From the NCBI RefSeq assembly GCF_002868735.1, contig NZ_CP025611.1, forward strand, positions 2,797,001 to 2,861,000: 64,000 nt of DNA, in the 5' to 3' direction. Positions 28,334 through 35,925 of the stretch are shown here, piece after piece; within the stretch, counting starts at the first letter, position 1; each line of letters begins with the position of its first letter. The DNA is from Niveispirillum cyanobacteriorum (GTDB taxonomy: Bacteria > Pseudomonadota > Alphaproteobacteria > Azospirillales > Azospirillaceae). Below the pieces are notes generated by a model. That model was not told where the DNA came from. It did no database searches and saw only the letters and a program-made list of their open reading frames with translations. The translations under genes were made by a program, and so were the position numbers.

Positions 28334-28360
28334 AAAAAAGCCCCGCTTTGGGGGCGGGGC
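28334..28360 (-). terminator. Rho-independent terminator after the HbpS-like gene
   Basis: Reading leftward, GCCCCGC (28360-28354) pairs with GCGGGGC (28346-28340) across a 7-base loop and is followed by six T. It lies 34 bases beyond the stop of the gene ending at 28394 and upstream of GH2, so it separates the two. Confidence 0.8.
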
Positions 28361-28393
28361 CTGTTTCGGGCTGGTTTTAGCTGGTTTGGAAGC

Positions 28394-28888
28394 CTATTGC
28401 AGCGCTACGACGCTGCCTGGATCAAGGGCCGCTTCTGTCAGGATGAAATCGGCCAGGGTATGGCATAGCGGGTCGTCATCGCCGGCAGCACCGCTGCTGA
28501 CACCCAGGCAGCCAAGGTAGAGCGGGTGCGGGCTCGCCGGTACCAGCAGGGCACGCGATCCCTTGTAGGCGCACAGGCCCGGCATGCCGGCCAGTTGCGG
28601 GTTGAAACCATCGCCCCAGATGTCAGAGCCATAGCCGATCTGGACGGCGGTCATGGCCTTGGCCAGGGCCGTGCGATCAGCCGTCAGGACAGTACAGGGA
28701 TCGGCATAGGACAGCACCACGCGTCCCATCGGATTGACCAGACAGAAGGCATAGCGCCCCCGCGCTTTCTCCGCCGCGAAGGCGAAGAAACGCGGAAGGA
28801 AGGTGGGGTTGAAATCGGCCAGGGTCACCGGCACGCCGGGCGTATCCTTGGCAACACGGACCAGGGTCTGAAACGGGGCGGGGATCAT
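28394..28888 (-). CDS. Small protein with weak resemblance to the HbpS/GlcG haem-binding family
   Basis: The 164-residue protein starts at ATG 28888 (GGA 6 bases upstream). Segments AFCLVNPMGRVVLSYADP, ALAKAMTAVQIGYGSD and LYLGCLGVSSGAAGDDDPL follow the order seen in HbpS/GlcG-like proteins (central strand, helix, then a GxxGVSGG-like turn). The similarity is loose. It has no signal peptide or membrane helix and has its own terminator. Function is not known; the call is tentative. Confidence 0.45.
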   Translation of the reverse strand: MIPAPFQTLVRVAKDTPGVPVTLADFNPTFLPRFFAFAAEKARGRYAFCLVNPMGRVVLSYADPCTVLTADRTALAKAMTAVQIGYGSDIWGDGFNPQLAGMPGLCAYKGSRALLVPASPHPLYLGCLGVSSGAAGDDDPLCHTLADFILTEAALDPGSVVALQ

Positions 28889-28988
28889 TACGGTTCCATC
28901 AGCAACAGGCAAGGCAGGGAGGGGGACTGGCAGTCCCCTTCACATTGCGCCTATTTATCATACTTTTGGAGGGAGCCAATCCCCGCGA

Positions 28989-29789
28989 TCATTGCGGACT
29001 GGGCCGGGCGATCGCATTCGCAAGGCGTTCCAGCGCCTTGGTGTCGGCGGTGCCCAGCAAGGCGTAGAGATAGGGCCCGGACCGCCAATAGATGACGTCG
29101 CCTTCCTCCGTATGGCCCAGGGTGGGGGCCATGGCGGGTTCGGCAGGGTCCACCCCATCCTCCGTCACGAACAGCATGACCGTGCCCTTGGTTTCATGCC
29201 GCCAGAAGACCTGCACCGCGTCGCCCCGGTCCCAGGCCGCCAGCTGCGCGCCCAGCAGACGCCAGCGCTGGCTGGGCGGGTCGGGGATGGGCAGGGGGTG
29301 GGCGGCATCGATGGCGGCCAGACGCGCCGGTACCTCGGGTGTGGGATAGGCCAGGCTCTGTTCGGTCCGCACCTCCTTCATGGCGGTGCGGAAGGCCTCT
29401 GCCGCTTCATCCGCGAACAGGGGCACGATGTGCGCCGCCTCTGCCGAGGGCTGGGCGCCGATGGGAAGCCAGCTGATGCCGTAACCGGCGGTCAGACACA
29501 GGATAATGACCAGGGCGCGCTGCATCACATGCTCCGCCCCGCGCCAGATCAGGCGGCGGCGCAGACGCCCGGCCAGATGTCGTGTCTCCCCGTCCGGCGG
29601 GGTGCTGAAGCCACTGTCGCCAAGCCCCTCGCGCAGCAGGTCGGCATCGCCCAGTTCCGCCATCACCCGCGCCGCCTCTTCCGGGTACTGGGCCAGCCAG
29701 CGCTCCACCTCCGCCCGGCGGCGCGTGTCCAGGCCGCCATCGATATAGGCGTTCAGGTCATCCTCGGTGATCGGGTCGAACGGATGCAT
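28989..29789 (-). CDS. Membrane anti-sigma factor
   Basis: The 266-residue protein begins with an acidic cytoplasmic anti-sigma region (ITEDDLNAYIDGGLDTRRRA, then VERWLAQYPEEAARVMAEL) that lacks the zinc Cys pair. One membrane helix lies at about residues 88-107 (ALVIILCLTAGYGISWL) and a periplasmic domain follows (VFWRHETKGTVMLFVTEDGVD). It starts 4 bases after the sigma gene, the usual cotranscribed pair. It should hold the sigma factor at the membrane until an envelope or oxidative signal releases it. Confidence 0.85.
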   Translation of the reverse strand: MHPFDPITEDDLNAYIDGGLDTRRRAEVERWLAQYPEEAARVMAELGDADLLREGLGDSGFSTPPDGETRHLAGRLRRRLIWRGAEHVMQRALVIILCLTAGYGISWLPIGAQPSAEAAHIVPLFADEAAEAFRTAMKEVRTEQSLAYPTPEVPARLAAIDAAHPLPIPDPPSQRWRLLGAQLAAWDRGDAVQVFWRHETKGTVMLFVTEDGVDPAEPAMAPTLGHTEEGDVIYWRSGPYLYALLGTADTKALERLANAIARPSPQ

Positions 29790-29793
29790 CGGC

Positions 29794-30315
29794 CTACTCC
29801 ACCAGCTTGAAGGATGCGCGGCGTTCGGCGGGCGTGGCGGGGCCCTCGCCCGCCTGCTGCCGCAGGGCCTGCCGGGCCCGGGCCAGCCGGGACATGACCG
29901 TGCCCAGCGGGATGTTCAGCATATCCGCGATCTCGCGATAACTCATCTCTTCCACGACGGCCAGCAGCAGGATTTCGCGCATGCCGTCGGGCAGGGCCAG
30001 AAGCCGTTCCACCACCTGCCGTGCCTCCACCCGCAGGTCGGGCAGGGCGGTGGCCATGGGTGCCGCCACCAGCTCCGCCCCCTGTTCCAGGCCGGTGCGC
30101 GCCACCTGTTCGCGCCGCCAGCCGGAGATGAAGGTATTGTGGGTGATGGACAGAAGCCAAGCACGCAGGTCCGATCCGGGCCGCCAGGTGCGGCTGCCGG
30201 CCAGGGCGCGGGTGAGGCTTTCCTGGACAAGATCCTCCACCTGCCCCGGATCACGGGTCAGCACCAGCGCATAGCGGCGCAGGGCCGGTATATGGCGGGT
30301 GATATCGGGAAGCAC
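29794..30315 (-). CDS. ECF sigma factor
   Basis: The 173-residue protein has region 2 (DPGQVEDLVQESLTRALAGS, DLRAWLLSITHNTFI) and region 4 with EMSYREIADMLNIPLGTVMS. The frame is open upstream to an ATG at 30417, but an ECF-type promoter with its -10 at 30355-30360 would start transcription near 30348, downstream of that ATG. GTG 30315 gives a normal-length protein beginning LPDITRHIPALRRYA. The promoter matches one on the opposite strand in front of the GMC oxidoreductase, so this sigma factor probably controls both itself and that gene. Confidence 0.85.
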   Translation of the reverse strand: MLPDITRHIPALRRYALVLTRDPGQVEDLVQESLTRALAGSRTWRPGSDLRAWLLSITHNTFISGWRREQVARTGLEQGAELVAAPMATALPDLRVEARQVVERLLALPDGMREILLLAVVEEMSYREIADMLNIPLGTVMSRLARARQALRQQAGEGPATPAERRASFKLVE

Positions 30316-30354
30316 GGCCAGGGACCCATCGGCTGGTTTGCGGTGTTTCAAGCA

Positions 30355-30381
30355 TATACGTCGCTTGGCCCCGCCTATTCC
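30355..30381 (-). promoter_or_regulatory. ECF-type promoter of the sigma/anti-sigma operon
   Basis: On the minus strand GGAATA (30381-30376) is followed by 15 bases and CGTATA (30360-30355). This is the form of ECF autoregulatory promoters. A mirror-image partner with identical spacing drives the oppositely oriented GMC oxidoreductase gene. Confidence 0.65.
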
Positions 30382-30390
30382 CGCGCCGTG

Positions 30391-30440
30391 CGAAATTTTT
30401 GTGGGACAGGGTGTCATGCTGCGCTGCCGCAAAAATTTCG
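30391..30440. promoter_or_regulatory. Inverted A-tract elements between divergent ECF promoters
   Basis: Perfect 11-bp arms CGAAATTTTTG (30391-30401) and CAAAAATTTCG (30430-30440) are separated by 28 bases. Each arm lies exactly 9 bases from the GGAATA -35 hexamer of the promoter on its side. They can serve as UP-like A-tracts for both promoters or as a dyad binding site for a regulator. Confidence 0.6.
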
Positions 30441-30449
30441 GCGACGCAG

Positions 30450-30476
30450 GGAATAAGGCCGATGCTGGCGCGTAAA
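30450..30476 (+). promoter_or_regulatory. ECF-type promoter of the GMC oxidoreductase gene
   Basis: GGAATA (30450-30455) is followed by 15 bases and CGTAAA (30471-30476), placing the transcript start about 25 bases before ATG 30509. It has the same hexamers and spacing as the sigma factor's own promoter on the other strand. Confidence 0.65.
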
Positions 30477-30508
30477 CGACAGGATAGAGCCAACCCGGAC
30501 GTGCCATC

Positions 30509-32131
30509 ATGTTGATCGATCTGCTGTCCCTGCCGCCCGACCAGGAATTTGCCGCCGATGTCGCCATCGTCGGTGCGGGTGCCGCCGGCATTGCGCTGGC
30601 CCTGCAATTGTCCCGCGCGGGCATCGATGTCTGCCTGATCGAAAGCGGCGGGCCGACGCTGGAGGCGGAACTGCAAAGCTTGAACAGCGGGGAGAATGTG
30701 GGCCTGCCCTATTACCCGCTGGATGTGACGCGCAACCGTGTGCTGGGTGGGACGACGGCGACCTGGTCGGGGCGCTGCGTGCCGCTGGACCCCATCGATT
30801 TCGAACGCCGGTCCTGGGTTCCGCATAGCGGCTGGCCCGTGACGTCCGCCGATCTGGCCGGCGATTACCAGCTGGCCGCCGAACTGTGCGGCGTGGGGGA
30901 GGCAAAGTTCACCGATCTGTGGCTGGAGGCGGGGCTGGATGATCCCGGCTTTGATCCTGCCCTGGTGCAGACCCGGTTCTGGCGCATGAAGGCGCAACGT
31001 TTCGGGGAGGCATTTCGCGCCGAATTGGAGGCCAGCCCGCGCGTGCGCACCCTGCTGCGCGGCACCGTGGTGAATATCGATGTCGCCGGCGATGCCCGCC
31101 GTGTCACGGGCCTGCGCCTGTCCACCCCGGCGGGCGTGCGACACCGGGTGCGGGCCCGTCATTATGTGCTGGCCGCCGGCGGGATCGAGAATGCGCGCCT
31201 GCTTCTGGCCTCCAGCGATGTGGACAAGACGGGCATCGGCAATGGCCGCGATCTGGTGGGCCGCTTCTTCATGGAACACCCCAAATGCCGGACGGCGCGG
31301 GTGCAGACGGACAATCCCGTCCGGCTGCTGGAACAGCTGCGCACCACCTATCCGCGCCACATGCCGCCGCTCTGCCCCTCCCTGGTCCTGTCGGCGGAGA
31401 AGCAGGCGGAACTGGGCGTGCTGAACAGCTCTATCGCGCTTTACTATCGCTCAATGCCGGGCGTGACGGATGCGGCCACCGAACTGAACGCCGCCTGGAA
31501 GAAGGGGCAATGGTGGCCGGAAGGGGCAGGTCGTAACCTGATGCGGCTGCTGCCGGTCCTGCCCACGGTGCCGGGCAACCTGTTCCGCCGCTATGTCCGT
31601 CGTCGCGCCCTGATCGCGCAGCCCAAGGCGCTGTATCTGCTGGTGCGCGGCGAGCAGGCACCCAATCCCGACAGCCGCGTACGCCTGTCACAGGCCCGCG
31701 ATATGCTGGGACAGCGCCGGGCCGACCTGGACTGGCGCCTGTCGCCGCTGGACAAGCGCTCGGCCCACGCCGTCACCGAACTGGTGGGGGCGGAACTGGC
31801 CCGCACCGGTCTGGGCCGTATCACCCTGGATAATTGGCTGCTGGACGGCACCGATGCCTGGCCGACGGGGGCGGATGATGGTGACCATCATGATGTGCTG
31901 CAAGGCGGCCATCACCATATCGGCACCACCCGCATGTCCGCCGATCCATCCACCGGCGTGGTTGATGCCAATGCCAAGGTCTGGGGCAAGGAGAACCTGT
32001 TCGTGGCTGGCAGCTCCGTCTTCCCCACCTCCGGCTGGGCCAACCCGACGCTGACCATCGTGGCTCTGTCCCTGCGCCTGGGTGCACATCTGGCGCGGCA
32101 ACTGCCTATCGCGGAAGCGGCGGCTGCTTAA
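30509..32131 (+). CDS. GMC-family FAD-dependent oxidoreductase
   Basis: The 540-residue flavoprotein has the N-terminal dinucleotide-binding motif VAIVGAGAAGIALALQLS (about residues 18-35), GGTTATWSGRC in the FAD-binding region, HYVLAAGGIENARLLL, and the GMC C-terminal block HHHIGTTRMSADPSTGVVD with NLFVAGSSVFPTSGWANPTL. It should oxidise an alcohol or sugar; no cytochrome or gamma subunit gene is adjacent and there is no signal peptide. Its promoter matches that of the divergent ECF sigma factor, which makes it a direct regulon member. Confidence 0.88.
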   Translation: MLIDLLSLPPDQEFAADVAIVGAGAAGIALALQLSRAGIDVCLIESGGPTLEAELQSLNSGENVGLPYYPLDVTRNRVLGGTTATWSGRCVPLDPIDFERRSWVPHSGWPVTSADLAGDYQLAAELCGVGEAKFTDLWLEAGLDDPGFDPALVQTRFWRMKAQRFGEAFRAELEASPRVRTLLRGTVVNIDVAGDARRVTGLRLSTPAGVRHRVRARHYVLAAGGIENARLLLASSDVDKTGIGNGRDLVGRFFMEHPKCRTARVQTDNPVRLLEQLRTTYPRHMPPLCPSLVLSAEKQAELGVLNSSIALYYRSMPGVTDAATELNAAWKKGQWWPEGAGRNLMRLLPVLPTVPGNLFRRYVRRRALIAQPKALYLLVRGEQAPNPDSRVRLSQARDMLGQRRADLDWRLSPLDKRSAHAVTELVGAELARTGLGRITLDNWLLDGTDAWPTGADDGDHHDVLQGGHHHIGTTRMSADPSTGVVDANAKVWGKENLFVAGSSVFPTSGWANPTLTIVALSLRLGAHLARQLPIAEAAAA

Positions 32132-32152
32132 ACCGGTTAGAAGCTTGCCGGT

Positions 32153-32197
32153 CCTCCCGCTTCGCGCCACCATGGTGGCCTGATGCGAAGCGGGAGG
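32153..32197 (+). promoter_or_regulatory. Hairpin covering the ribosome binding site of the methyltransferase gene
   Basis: A perfect 13-bp stem pairs CCTCCCGCTTCGC (32153-32165) with GCGAAGCGGGAGG (32185-32197); the loop itself contains the palindrome GCCACCATGGTGGC. The right arm includes GGGAGG, 5 bases before ATG 32203. The folded RNA would hide this site. No T-run follows, so it is not an ordinary terminator. Confidence 0.6.
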
Positions 32198-32202
32198 ATG
32201 CC

Positions 32203-32967
32203 ATGGCTTGGAACCCCGATCTCTATGAACGTTATCGCGCCCTGCGCGAACGACCGGGGCAGGACCTTCTGTCGGCCCTTCCCGATATCATGCCCGATAC
32301 CATCACCGATCTGGGCTGCGGCACCGGCTATCTCACGCGGCAGCTGGCTGACCGGTTTGCGGCAGCCACCGTCACCGGCCTGGACAGCGATGCCGCCATG
32401 CTGGCCAAGGCGGCGGGGGCGGCCTCACGCGTGTTCTGGCGTCAGGGCGATATCGGGGAATGGCAGCCTGAGGCACGGCCCGACCTGATCTTTTCCAACG
32501 CGGCCCTGCACTGGCTGCCCGATCATGCCGGGCTGTTCGCACGGCTGGCGGGGTTCCTGACGCCGGGCGGGGTGCTGGCGGTGCAGATGCCGGACAATTT
32601 CGCGGCCCCGTCGCACCGGCTGCTGGCGGATATGGCGGGCCGGGAACCGTGGCGTGAGGTCCTGACGGGCGCCCTGGACCATGGCACTGTGCTGCGGCCC
32701 GATGAGTATTGGCGCATCCTGCGCCCGTATTGCCGCAGCATCGATATCTGGCACAGCGATTACCTGCAGGTGCTGGAGGGGGAGGACCCGGTGCTGGACT
32801 GGGTGTCGGCCACGGCCCTGCTGCCGGTGACCAGCCGTTTGCCGCCCCATCAGGCGATAAGCTTCCATGCGGCCTATGGTGCCGCCCTGCGCGATGCCTA
32901 TCCGGTGGAGGCCGATGGCAGTACCCTCTTCCCCTTCCGGCGTATTTTCATTCTGGCCCGGATTTAG
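32203..32967 (+). CDS. tam: Trans-aconitate 2-methyltransferase-like SAM methyltransferase
   Basis: The 254-residue protein has the class I SAM-binding motif ITDLGCGTGYLTRQLADRF (about residues 36-54), VTGLDSDAAMLAKA and the Tam-typical DLIFSNAALHWLPDHAGLF, GGVLAVQMPDNFAAPSH. N-terminal WNPDLYERYRALRERPGQDL also matches Tam. It would methylate trans-aconitate to relieve aconitase inhibition. Translation may be controlled by the hairpin over its ribosome site. Confidence 0.88.
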   Translation: MAWNPDLYERYRALRERPGQDLLSALPDIMPDTITDLGCGTGYLTRQLADRFAAATVTGLDSDAAMLAKAAGAASRVFWRQGDIGEWQPEARPDLIFSNAALHWLPDHAGLFARLAGFLTPGGVLAVQMPDNFAAPSHRLLADMAGREPWREVLTGALDHGTVLRPDEYWRILRPYCRSIDIWHSDYLQVLEGEDPVLDWVSATALLPVTSRLPPHQAISFHAAYGAALRDAYPVEADGSTLFPFRRIFILARI

Positions 32968-33006
32968 GATAGTGGCTCCAGGGGCGCAGACGAGAGTGAG
33001 GCGGCG

Positions 33007-33363
33007 ATGCCGTTGAATGTGCTGGAAGTGACGATCTTTGCAATGGTGCTGGCGGGGGGCAATGAACCGCTTGTCTGCACGCGCCAGCAAGGGACCGAGG
33101 AAATGGTACTCTGTTCCAACAAGCAGGTGGTGACCCTGGATGGGGATCGCATCACCTTCAAGGACGGAACCTCTGTCGTGAAGTTCCCGGATGGGACCCT
33201 GGCCTTCTCCAACGGTATCCGGTCCCATTGGGGCAGCGCCGGATGGGTACAGTTTTCCAACCGCGTCGCCGTGCGCCGCAACCCGGATAACAGCTTCAAG
33301 ACCAGCACAGGCCTGATCTGCCGGGGGTTGAGCGAGGATAAGGCCAACTGCCAGAAGGCTTGA
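33007..33363 (+). CDS. Hypothetical small, probably exported protein
   Basis: The 118-residue product starts at ATG 33007 behind GAGGCGG. A short hydrophobic N-terminus (VLEVTIFAMVLAGG) could be a weak signal. The rest is beta-rich with regular strand-turn repeats (VVTLDGDRITFKDGTSVVKF, PDGTLAFSNGIRSHWG) and four Cys residues that could form disulfides. No family is recognised. Confidence 0.6.
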   Translation: MPLNVLEVTIFAMVLAGGNEPLVCTRQQGTEEMVLCSNKQVVTLDGDRITFKDGTSVVKFPDGTLAFSNGIRSHWGSAGWVQFSNRVAVRRNPDNSFKTSTGLICRGLSEDKANCQKA

Positions 33364-33428
33364 CCGGATCTCCGCGATCTTTGGCTGCGGTGGTCCCTTT
33401 ATTTCTGTTACCATACCGAGGGCGCGTC

Positions 33429-33968
33429 ATGCGCCCTCACCGGATGGACCCTGTATCCATGGGCGAACGCACCAACGGCATTATCACCATCGTCGCCGGC
33501 CTGCCCGAGGCCAATGGCGTCAAGGTGGACGGTCACGCCTCTGCCAGCCGGCGGCGGGAGATCGCCGAACGGCTGCGTAAGCAGGGATGGTCCTATCGCC
33601 GCATCGCCGATGCGCTTTCAGTCTCATATGCTACGATTCAGGTCTGGCTGGATGACCCTCCGATTCGCGCACCGGTAGCGCCGCTGCCGGTTGCAGTCAA
33701 CCCTCCCAGGCTTTCGGTCGTCGCAAGCACAGAACCTAGGATTTCCGCCACAACCTCTCCGATTCCCGCCCCAAATCATGCGGAGCTGATGGAAAAGATC
33801 GGCCAGTTGGCCGAGGAGCAGCGCCGTCAGGCCGAAGCGATGCAGGCGATGGAAAAACGTCTGCTGCGGACTCTGCGTGATGAAATCAAGGTCTTGGGGC
33901 AGAAACTGATGGAAACCATCAAAACCTTGAAGCCCAAGTCGAAAACCGCCCCGAAGGACCCTGCCTGA
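33429..33968 (+). CDS. Helix-turn-helix protein with C-terminal coiled coil
   Basis: The 179-residue protein starts at ATG 33429, 6 bases after GAGGG. Residues ~38-75 form a homeodomain-like helix-turn-helix (RREIAERLRKQGWSYRRIAD, then ALSVSYATIQVWLDD) of the kind seen in resolvase-like and transposase-like regulators. A Pro/Ala-rich linker follows and then a coiled coil rich in Glu, Gln, Arg and Lys (about 125-165). It is the last gene before the type VI secretion cluster and could regulate it, but nothing proves this. Confidence 0.65.
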   Translation: MRPHRMDPVSMGERTNGIITIVAGLPEANGVKVDGHASASRRREIAERLRKQGWSYRRIADALSVSYATIQVWLDDPPIRAPVAPLPVAVNPPRLSVVASTEPRISATTSPIPAPNHAELMEKIGQLAEEQRRQAEAMQAMEKRLLRTLRDEIKVLGQKLMETIKTLKPKSKTAPKDPA

Positions 33969-34105
33969 GACGGCCATAGGTTGAACGCCGGAACCCCTTG
34001 TTTCGCCAATATTCTGGAGATTCAGAATTTCATTGGGGTACTATGAATTACCGCTTCCGGAGAGGTCGGAAGCCATAGACCCGAATGGGCGACAAGGGGA
34101 CTGTT

Positions 34106-34585
34106 GTGGTTTTGACCGCTGCCAAGTGCCGGTCTTTTTCACATGCTGCGACGGCGGCGATAATCCTGATTCTCGGCCTCGCGTTGAGCGGGTGCAGCAG
34201 CGGATTACCGACCATTGATACCCAACAAGTGAAGATTTCTGCGGCGATGGACGCCAATGCCGACGCGCCCGTCGCCGTCGATCTGGTCTTTGCCATGGAT
34301 GAGGATGCGCTGGCCGCTGTTTCCAATCTGGCATCGGCGCAATGGTTCAAGGACAAGTCGCAGATCGTGCTGGCTTTGCCCACCGGTGTGCGTGTTCGTT
34401 CCTTCGAATTGTCACCGCAGCGCAACCTGCAATACACGATCACCCGCGATGAGGAGAAGGCCGTGGGCGCCTTCGTCTTCGCCGCCTACCCGACCCCCGG
34501 CACGCATCGCGCCCGTATCGACCGGTTGAAAAACCCGGTGGCCCGCCTGGGCCGCAGCGCCTTTTCCGTGGAAACAGGAAATTGA
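34106..34585 (+). CDS. tssJ: Type VI secretion lipoprotein TssJ (divergent)
   Basis: The product has a lipoprotein signal: hydrophobic run AAIILILGLA followed by lipobox LSGC. The mature domain (about 125 residues) is a small beta-sandwich-like sequence with AVDLVFAMDEDALAAVSNLA, where classical TssJ has a VRVYQL strand. GTG 34106 has an ideal ribosome site (AAGGGGA, 5 bases); ATG 34085 would add seven residues. Position directly before tssK and size support TssJ, the outer-membrane anchor contacting TssM. Sequence identity to classical TssJ is low, so position carries much of the weight. Confidence 0.72.
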   Translation: MVLTAAKCRSFSHAATAAIILILGLALSGCSSGLPTIDTQQVKISAAMDANADAPVAVDLVFAMDEDALAAVSNLASAQWFKDKSQIVLALPTGVRVRSFELSPQRNLQYTITRDEEKAVGAFVFAAYPTPGTHRARIDRLKNPVARLGRSAFSVETGN

Positions 34586-34587
34586 TC

Positions 34588-35925
34588 ATGGCCAAGGACG
34601 AAAAGCGCTTGAGCCAGCCTGTTCCCGATCCCGTGCAATGGCACGAGGGCATGCTGCTGTCGCCGCAGCATCTCCAGCAATCCTGGCTGCATGGCGAGGC
34701 GCAGCTGGCTTATCACCTGCGCCGTCTGTCGCCCTTTCATTACGGGGTGACACGGCTGGAGATCGACCGGGCGCAACTGGCGGCAGGCCGCCTGCGCATC
34801 ATCGCGCTGGAGGCGGTGCTGCCCGACGGGCTTCTGGTCTGGTCCGACGGGTTTGAGGCTGAACTGGATTTCAATCTGGCCGCCGTGAAGGACAAGCTGC
34901 GGGTACCGCAGCGTCTGCATCTGGTGGTGCCAGAATATCATCCCGGTGCCGCCAAGCCGCGCGACAATCTGGCCCGCTGGGCGTCCTATGACAGCAGCGT
35001 GGTGGATGAGAATACGGGCCAGCAGGAAGTTTCGGTTCCGCGCCTGCGGCCACTGCCCCGTCTGTTGCTGGCCGACGATGTGCCGCCGCGCCATACGCAT
35101 CTACCTATCGCGGAGATCGAATTCCGCAACCAGGGCTTCCAGCTGACCCCCTATCAGCCGCCGACCCCGGCCCTGGAACCCGATGACCCGCTGTCGCGCG
35201 AATGCCGCGATCTGGTGGCGAAGCTGCGGGAAAAGGCAACCTATGTCGCCGAAAGCCAGGGGCAGGAGGTGAACCGGGGCGAGGCGCGGTTCACCGTCAT
35301 GTGTCTGGTGGCGGGCCTGCCGGCGCTGGAAACCCTGCTGCGCCTGCCGCAGGTGCATCCGTTTGATCTGTATATGGCGTTACAGACCGTGGCCGGCCAT
35401 ACCGCCGTACTGCGCCCCGCCATGACGCCGCCCCTGACCGAACCCTATGACCACGACAATCCAAGAGGCTGCATCGGGGCGCTGCTGGCCCAGATCGACG
35501 GGGTCGTGGAACTGGTATCCCAGGCCTTCTCCGCCATCAGCTTCCAACCCATCGCGGAGGGTTTCAAGCTGCGGATCGAGGAACAGTGGCTGACGAGGCA
35601 GGGGCTGGTCGTGGGTCTGCGCATGAAGGGCGGGCAGGGGCCTGCGGATGTGCTGGCCTGGTTCGACGCCGCGCTTATCGTGCCCGACGGGCGGGTGGAG
35701 GAACTGCTGTCCTACCGCCTGCGCGGTGCCATGCGCGCCGCCCTGCTGCCGGACGAGGCGGCGGGTTTTGCCACCAGCCGCGACATGGTTTTGTTCCGCA
35801 TCGCCGAGGATGAGTATGTGAAGGCCGGCGAGATGCTGTTGATCGTCAATCCGCTGGACCGCTCGGCCACATCACGGCCGGGTGAGATACTCCTGTTCAT
35901 CCCCGCCACCGCAGACGAAACATGA
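34588..35925 (+). CDS. tssK: Type VI secretion baseplate protein TssK
   Basis: The 445-residue protein begins with the TssK hallmark PVQWHEGMLLSPQHLQQ and continues with YHLRRLSPFHYGVTRLEID and WSDGFEAELDFNL. Its length matches the family. TssK trimers connect the baseplate (TssEFG) to the membrane complex (TssJLM). ATG 34588 follows AGGAA; the tssJ stop overlaps just before it, and the tssK stop overlaps tssL by four bases. Confidence 0.95.
   Translation: MAKDEKRLSQPVPDPVQWHEGMLLSPQHLQQSWLHGEAQLAYHLRRLSPFHYGVTRLEIDRAQLAAGRLRIIALEAVLPDGLLVWSDGFEAELDFNLAAVKDKLRVPQRLHLVVPEYHPGAAKPRDNLARWASYDSSVVDENTGQQEVSVPRLRPLPRLLLADDVPPRHTHLPIAEIEFRNQGFQLTPYQPPTPALEPDDPLSRECRDLVAKLREKATYVAESQGQEVNRGEARFTVMCLVAGLPALETLLRLPQVHPFDLYMALQTVAGHTAVLRPAMTPPLTEPYDHDNPRGCIGALLAQIDGVVELVSQAFSAISFQPIAEGFKLRIEEQWLTRQGLVVGLRMKGGQGPADVLAWFDAALIVPDGRVEELLSYRLRGAMRAALLPDEAAGFATSRDMVLFRIAEDEYVKAGEMLLIVNPLDRSATSRPGEILLFIPATADET

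Noticed and set aside
30318-30417. N-terminal extension of the ECF sigma factor starting at ATG 30417
   Set aside because: The likely promoter -10 lies downstream of that ATG, so it would not be in the transcript; the extra residues are not sigma-like.
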